This document shows, in pieces, positions 59,432-64,000 of a stretch of 64,000 nucleotides of DNA. Below the pieces are notes generated by a model. The model worked only from the letters and a program-made list of their open reading frames with translations, did not search any database and was not told the origin of the DNA. The DNA lies in assembly GCA_910588205.1 (NCBI GenBank), contig CAJUQK010000001.1:124001-188000 (forward strand). Reading direction: 5' to 3'. Each line of letters opens with the position of its first letter. The first letter of the stretch is position 1. The DNA comes from an uncultured Eggerthellaceae bacterium (lineage in GTDB: Bacteria; Actinomycetota; Coriobacteriia; Coriobacteriales; Eggerthellaceae). Both the position numbers and the translations under genes were made by a program.

Positions 59432-60844
59432 TCAGAGATCCTTCATCATGGATTGCAAACGGCGGATATCCCCCATGCCCATCCCGCCAAGACCAGGCAT
59501 GCCTCCCTTGCGCTTCTTGCCCTTCTTCCCCTTCTTGCCGCGTCCTGCCTGCTGAGCCAGACCTGCTGTCATCTTCTTGACCATCTTCTTGGTCTCGTTG
59601 TATTTCTTCATGAGATTGTTGACATCCGTTACCGTGACGCCTGCACCTGCCGCAATGCGCTTGCGACGTCCCGCATTCAGCACGTCGGGGTGCTCTCGCT
59701 CCTGCTTGGTCATGGAGTTGATGATGATCTCCATCTCATCCAGAGCATTCTCATCCACCTGGCCCGAACCGAGCATCTTATCTCCGCCGGGCAGTGCGCT
59801 CACGAGCTTGGAGATGCCGCCCATCTTCTTGACTTGGCGGTTCATGGTGATGAAGTCATTCAGGGTGAGGTTGCCACGGGCCAGCTCCTCGGCCTCCATC
59901 TGCTCTTCCTCAGCCTGCTGAACGCGAACGGCATTCTCGATGAGAGATACCACATCCCCCATGCCGAGAATGCGCTTCGCCATGCGGTCGGGGTGGAACT
60001 CCTCAAGAGAATCAGGTTTCTCACCGGAAGAGATGAACTTGATGGGCTTGCCCGTCACCTCTCGCACGGATAGCGCACCACCGCCACGAGCGTCGCCATC
60101 CATCTTCGACATGATAACGCCATCGAAATCGACCATCTCGGCGAAGGCTTGGACCACACCCACCACATCTTGACCGGTCATGGCATCGACCACCATGAGG
60201 ATCTCATCTGGGGAGGTTGCTTCCTTGATGGCCGCCGCTTCTTCCATCATAGCCTCGTCTACATGGAGCCGTCCCGCGGTGTCAACGATGACCACATCCC
60301 GCAGGTTATCAATGGCATCTTGGATGCCATCCTTGGCGATCTTAACGGGATCTTCCCCATCTTCTCGGAATACCCGAACGCCTATCTCTCCACCTAAGGT
60401 CTCAAGCTGATCGGCAGCGGCAGGACGATAGATGTCGCAGGCAACCAGCAACGGCGAATGGCCCTCCCGCTTCAGGCGATAGGCCAGCTTGGCACAGGCT
60501 GTGGTCTTGCCGGAACCTTGAAGCCCTACCAACATGATGACGCTGGGGATGCGCCCTGATAGCTTGAGCTTCGCTTGCTCTTGACCGAGAAGCTCCGTCA
60601 GCTCATCCAGTACGATCTTCACCACGTTCTGAGCCGGCGTGAGCGAATCCATCACCTCAGCAGTGAGGCACCGCTCCTTGGTACGGGAGACGAAGGCCTT
60701 CACCACTTTGAAGTTGACATCGGCCTCCAGAAGTGCCAAACGTATCTCACGCATGGCCGCGTTGATGTCTTCCCCCGTCAGGCGCCCTTTGCTCTTGAGT
60801 CCCGAGAAGATACCTTGTAAACGTTGTGAGAGGTTCTCAAGCAT
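59432..60844 (-). CDS. ffh: signal recognition particle protein Ffh
   Basis: A protein of 470 residues that binds signal peptides and 4.5S RNA. The N domain has ALLEADVNFKVVK; the GTPase has GLQGSGKTTACAKLA (G1), DIYRPAAADQL, DTAGRLHVDEAMM (G3) and SKMDGDARGGGALS (G4). The M domain (about 300-470) ends in a Lys/Gly/Met-rich tail with GGMPGLGGMGMGDI. It follows ftsY by 12 bases, so the two SRP partners are cotranscribed. Confidence 0.97.
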   Translation of the reverse strand: MLENLSQRLQGIFSGLKSKGRLTGEDINAAMREIRLALLEADVNFKVVKAFVSRTKERCLTAEVMDSLTPAQNVVKIVLDELTELLGQEQAKLKLSGRIPSVIMLVGLQGSGKTTACAKLAYRLKREGHSPLLVACDIYRPAAADQLETLGGEIGVRVFREDGEDPVKIAKDGIQDAIDNLRDVVIVDTAGRLHVDEAMMEEAAAIKEATSPDEILMVVDAMTGQDVVGVVQAFAEMVDFDGVIMSKMDGDARGGGALSVREVTGKPIKFISSGEKPDSLEEFHPDRMAKRILGMGDVVSLIENAVRVQQAEEEQMEAEELARGNLTLNDFITMNRQVKKMGGISKLVSALPGGDKMLGSGQVDENALDEMEIIINSMTKQEREHPDVLNAGRRKRIAAGAGVTVTDVNNLMKKYNETKKMVKKMTAGLAQQAGRGKKGKKGKKRKGGMPGLGGMGMGDIRRLQSMMKDL

Positions 60845-60856
60845 GATGGCTCCTTA

Positions 60857-62014
60857 CTACCACTTCTCCCAGAAATGCTTCTTCGCGGGCTCTGCTGCCT
60901 TGCGCGCATCGTCCATCTCCACGAATTCCGCCCATGACATCGTAGCCGACTCCTCAGGAGCAGCTGCATCATCGAGTGGTCCGGCTTCATCTGCGCGAGG
61001 AGCCTCCTCCGGTGGCAGAGTGAAACCCACATCCTCAGATATGATCTCCTCCGAAGGTAGGTTAGCATCCTCCCCATGATCTTCCTCACGGGCAAGGTCA
61101 TCCTGCTCGTAGTCACCTATGAGAGCAGCCACGAAATCAGAAGGACGGAAATCCCGGAGGTCATCGATGGATTCGCCCACCCCAGCCTTGATGATAGGCA
61201 GCCCAAGCTCATGAGAGATCGCCAAAGCGATGCCACCCTTAGCGCTCCCGTCCAGCTTCGTCAGGATAAGCGCATCCAGATCGAGCGCCTTATCGAACTC
61301 CCGCGCCTGCTGCAAGCCATTCTGACCGGTAGTGGCATCGATGACGAGAACGGTATAGACCGGCAGCTTCGAGCGCTTCCGCGTCACCGCCACCACCTTC
61401 TCCAGCTCCCGCATGAGATCATCGGAGGTATGGAGACGGCCGGCGGTATCTATCAGCACCAGATCCGCTCCCTGCTCTTCGGCCTGCTCCAGGGTATCGA
61501 AACAGACACTGGCTGGGTCAGACCCCCGCTCCCGGGTGACGATGGGCACAGCTGCCCGCTCGGCCCAGATCTCCAGCTGCTCTATGGCCGCAGCTCGGAA
61601 CGTATCCGCAGATCCCAGGATGACCGTACGCCCTGCCTGGGCTGCTTCGTTCGCCAGCTTCCCTACGGTGGTGGTCTTACCCGTACCATTGATGCCCACG
61701 AAGAGGACGACGGCAGGTTTGCCTCCCAGTATCTCTTGGCCACCCTCGGCGAAGGCCCCTTGGATCTCCTCGCTCAAAAGGTCGAGCACCGCATAGGCAT
61801 CAGGAAGCGCTGATCGCGTAGCCCTATCTCGAAGGTTCTCGATGATCTGGAAAGAAGCCGCGCCCCCTATATCACTCAGGATCAGCGTCTCCTCCAGATC
61901 CTCCCAAAAGCCCTCGTCCAGCTCAGGCCCTCGGCCGAGAAGGACGTTCATGCTCTCTTTGAACTTATCCCGGGACTTCGCAAGGCCCTCGGTCATACGT
62001 TCGAAGACACCCAT
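60857..62014 (-). CDS. ftsY: signal recognition particle receptor FtsY with the acidic region at the C-terminus
   Basis: A protein of 385 residues. The N domain begins almost at once (MGVFERMTEGLAKSRDKF), followed by the GTPase with GINGTGKTTTVGKLA (G1), DTFRAAAIEQL, DTAGRLHTSDDLM (G3) and TKLDGSAKGGIALA (G4). The acidic A domain that precedes the N domain in many bacteria is absent; instead residues 300-385 form an acidic tail (many Glu, Asp, Ala and Pro) that ends in a short basic-aromatic KKHFWEKW. It acts with Ffh at the membrane and is encoded between smc and ffh. Confidence 0.95.
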   Translation of the reverse strand: MGVFERMTEGLAKSRDKFKESMNVLLGRGPELDEGFWEDLEETLILSDIGGAASFQIIENLRDRATRSALPDAYAVLDLLSEEIQGAFAEGGQEILGGKPAVVLFVGINGTGKTTTVGKLANEAAQAGRTVILGSADTFRAAAIEQLEIWAERAAVPIVTRERGSDPASVCFDTLEQAEEQGADLVLIDTAGRLHTSDDLMRELEKVVAVTRKRSKLPVYTVLVIDATTGQNGLQQAREFDKALDLDALILTKLDGSAKGGIALAISHELGLPIIKAGVGESIDDLRDFRPSDFVAALIGDYEQDDLAREEDHGEDANLPSEEIISEDVGFTLPPEEAPRADEAGPLDDAAAPEESATMSWAEFVEMDDARKAAEPAKKHFWEKW

Positions 62015-62060
62015 TCTCTCCTCCTTGGTCCGAACCGTTGAGAAAGCCTGCGGCCTGTGC

Positions 62061-64000
62061 TCAAGATGCTTTGGTACGAAGCGTATCCTCCAGCTTCTGG
62101 GATAGCACCTTCGTCACCCCGTCTGCCTGCATGGATACGCCAAAGAGCACATCAGCCATCTCCATGGTACGACGCTGGTGGGTGATCATGATGAGCTGAG
62201 TGGTTGCCCGCATCTGATCTATGTAGCTGGTCAAACGCCGCAGGTTGGAATCATCCAGGGCCGCCTCCACCTCATCTAAGATGTAGAAGGGCGTAGCGCG
62301 GGTCTTGTACAGGGCGAACAGGAGCGCCAGCGCCGTCAAAGACTTCTCACCACCGGACATGAGCGACATCTTGGTGATGCGCTTGCCCGCAGGTTGAGCG
62401 TTCACTTCGATGCCCGCCTCTTCGATATCCTCGGGCTTATCTAGGGAAAGGTAAGCGCTACCACCGGGGAAGAGAGCTGAGAATATGGCCTTGAAGTTCT
62501 CGTTCACCTCTTCGAAGGTACGTGCGAAATCGTCTTTCATCCGCTCTTCGATGACGCGGTTGATGCGGCTCAAGGAACGGGCCGCGCTGCGCAGATCCGC
62601 CAGTTGGGATTGGAGGTAATCATGACGGACCTTGAGCTCTTCGTATTCCTGGGCCGCGTCAGGGTTGATGGTCCCCAGGTTGGAGATGCGCCGCGTCAAA
62701 CGGAAGGATTCCTCCTCCATGAGGGAGCGATCCTCTGGAGCCGGGGTGAGCAACGCACGCTCAAGGGGAATCTGGCAATCCTCCGTAATGACAGTGACAG
62801 CAGCTTGGACCTGCATCTCGGCTCGCGCCTTGTCCACGCGAATGGCAGCCAAGGCTTCTGAAGCGCTATCGTAAGCATCCTGAGCCTGGCGCGCCTCTTC
62901 TCGCAGTTGCTGCATCTGAGCATGGAGGGAATCCGTGGAGCTCTTCGCGGAAGTGGATGCATCTTCAAGGGTGCTCATGGTGCATCGAGCCGCCTGAGCT
63001 ATGACATCCAAAAGGGAGAGGACCGGTTCGAGTCTGCGAGCGCTCACCTGCTTCACAGTCAAGACCTTGCCATCCTCCTCGCGACTGGCTTGTAAGCTCT
63101 CCAATTCAGCTAACGCACCTTGGATGACCCGCTCTGAATAGGTGCTCCGCTCAGCCAACTTCGCTGATTCCAAGCGGGCTTCCGCCAGCTTCGATGATGC
63201 CTCTTCTAGCTCTTCCCGTTCGGGTGCCATCTGAGCCTCAAGTTGCTCGACCGCAGATCGGCTCTCAGCCACCCGGGAGGATATCTCCGCCAAACGAGTT
63301 TCCATGGCCTGGATGTCCGGAAGGGCGGCTTGGGCTGTACCGCTCTCTTCCTCGAGCGTCTTCTCAAGGGCTTCGAGCTCTCGTGTGATAGAGGAGAGCT
63401 TCTGGGCGGCGGCATCGGCGGCCTGGCGAGCCCCCTGAGCGCTTCCCTTGAGAGAAGCGAGCTTCTCTTTGAGGTCAAGGCTTTCGGTTTGGGCCCGCAT
63501 GAGCGCTTCTTCGGCACGCTCAGCCTCAGCGGAAGCACGAACGGTGGAGGCCTTCGCCTGCTCCAAGGAAGCCTTGAGCTCCTCGATGCGGCGAAGCCGG
63601 GAGAGCACGCCGGATTCTGCGCCCTTGGCCCGAGCGTTCAGCATCACCTTTCCGCTTGGGAAGACGATATCTCCCTCAGGTGTGGCGAAACGCATAGCGG
63701 CTCTGTCCTCTGCATGGGCGCTGAGCGCCTCTTCCAAGCTGGAGCAGAGGATGACATCCCCCAGTAAAGATGCAACGACCATTCGCTCTTCAGGGGCGAC
63801 GGTCAGCAGATCCAAGAGCCGCTGACCCTTTGGAGCGGCGCTACCCGCATCAGAAACGGTTGTGCGCGCCTGGGAAGCATCCTGGGTCATGAGCAAAGTC
63901 ACAGAACCCGCCTCATCCTCCCTCACTGCAGACGAGGCCACCTCTATCTCAGCGGCACCTTGGACCACCAAGGCAGACAGATCGGTTGAGAGGAGCGCCT
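62061..64000 (-). CDS. smc: chromosome segregation protein SMC (C-terminal part; 5' end beyond the window)
   Basis: The frame is open to the right edge of the window, so only about the last 646 residues are seen: the second half of the hinge (near EGDIVFPSGKVMLNARAKG), a long heptad-rich antiparallel coil (about residues 130-450 of this part), and the ATPase C-terminal lobe with the signature LMSGGEKSLTALALLFALY, Walker B FYILDEVEAALDD and THQRRTMEMADVLFGVSM. It organises and segregates the chromosome together with ScpA/ScpB. It precedes ftsY by 46 bases, the common smc-ftsY-ffh order. Confidence 0.96.
   Translation of the reverse strand, partial: ALLSTDLSALVVQGAAEIEVASSAVREDEAGSVTLLMTQDASQARTTVSDAGSAAPKGQRLLDLLTVAPEERMVVASLLGDVILCSSLEEALSAHAEDRAAMRFATPEGDIVFPSGKVMLNARAKGAESGVLSRLRRIEELKASLEQAKASTVRASAEAERAEEALMRAQTESLDLKEKLASLKGSAQGARQAADAAAQKLSSITRELEALEKTLEEESGTAQAALPDIQAMETRLAEISSRVAESRSAVEQLEAQMAPEREELEEASSKLAEARLESAKLAERSTYSERVIQGALAELESLQASREEDGKVLTVKQVSARRLEPVLSLLDVIAQAARCTMSTLEDASTSAKSSTDSLHAQMQQLREEARQAQDAYDSASEALAAIRVDKARAEMQVQAAVTVITEDCQIPLERALLTPAPEDRSLMEEESFRLTRRISNLGTINPDAAQEYEELKVRHDYLQSQLADLRSAARSLSRINRVIEERMKDDFARTFEEVNENFKAIFSALFPGGSAYLSLDKPEDIEEAGIEVNAQPAGKRITKMSLMSGGEKSLTALALLFALYKTRATPFYILDEVEAALDDSNLRRLTSYIDQMRATTQLIMITHQRRTMEMADVLFGVSMQADGVTKVLSQKLEDTLRTKAS

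Overview
The window is a gene-dense chromosomal segment (roughly 57-60% G+C by eye) carrying almost only core genes. The K+-dependent-type membrane pyrophosphatase, the Lys/Ala-rich N-terminus of the housekeeping sigma factor, the long N-terminus of IF-2, the clusters smc-ftsY-ffh, rimP-nusA-ylxR-infB-rbfA and tig-clpP-clpX, and several small accessory families (GtrA, PaaK-like ligase, DUF4179, DUF4956) suggest an anaerobic Actinomycetota of the class Coriobacteriia. This placement is an inference from gene content; no rRNA gene is present. I see no prophage, insertion sequence or CRISPR array.

Layout. 1-6.6 kb: start of a GMP synthase ATPase subunit, a divergent threonine aldolase-like enzyme, then on the minus strand hppA, rnhA, a formamidase and an APC permease. 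6.7-14.8 kb: one long minus-strand translation operon, rimP-nusA-ylxR-infB-rbfA-nrnA-truB-ribF, with a recognisable promoter and an attenuator-like hairpin in its leader. 14.9-17.4 kb (plus): GtrA-like membrane protein, PaaK-like ligase and a LysR effector domain without its DNA-binding part. 17.4-22.1 kb: leuA and serC-serA (minus), separated by about 530 bases that carry short palindromic repeats. 22.2-23.5 kb: HemN/HemW-like radical SAM protein (plus). 23.6-28.7 kb (minus): VTC-domain protein, DUF4956 membrane protein, polysaccharide-binding lipoprotein, response regulator and histidine kinase as one tight cluster. 28.8-35.4 kb: ilvBN, purine nucleoside phosphorylase, prfA-prmC, trxA, trxB. 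35.5-44.4 kb: tig, clpP, clpX, valS, a zinc-ribbon membrane protein and thrS.

44.5-47.2 kb (plus): tRNA-Leu(UAG), sstT and a nitroreductase, with an opposing MGMT-domain gene. 47.2-50.4 kb (minus): tRNA-Asn(GUU), queD-queE-queC-queF and a metallophosphoesterase. 50.5-55.8 kb (minus): metK (behind a SAM riboswitch), priA and rpoD. 56.0-58.1 kb (plus): ECF sigma factor and a DUF4179 membrane protein whose C-terminus lies in another frame. 58.2-64 kb (minus): an endonuclease IV-like protein lacking several metal ligands, a cluster of four palindromic repeats, and smc-ftsY-ffh.

The points most worth a second look are the metal-ligand-poor endonuclease IV homologue, the VTC/DUF4956/lipoprotein/two-component cluster, the palindromic repeat family with varying stems and a constant CTACG flank, the rimP leader attenuator, the SAM riboswitch that appears to pair with the metK ribosome binding site, and unusual protein architectures in FtsY, NusA, GuaA and the LysR-like protein.
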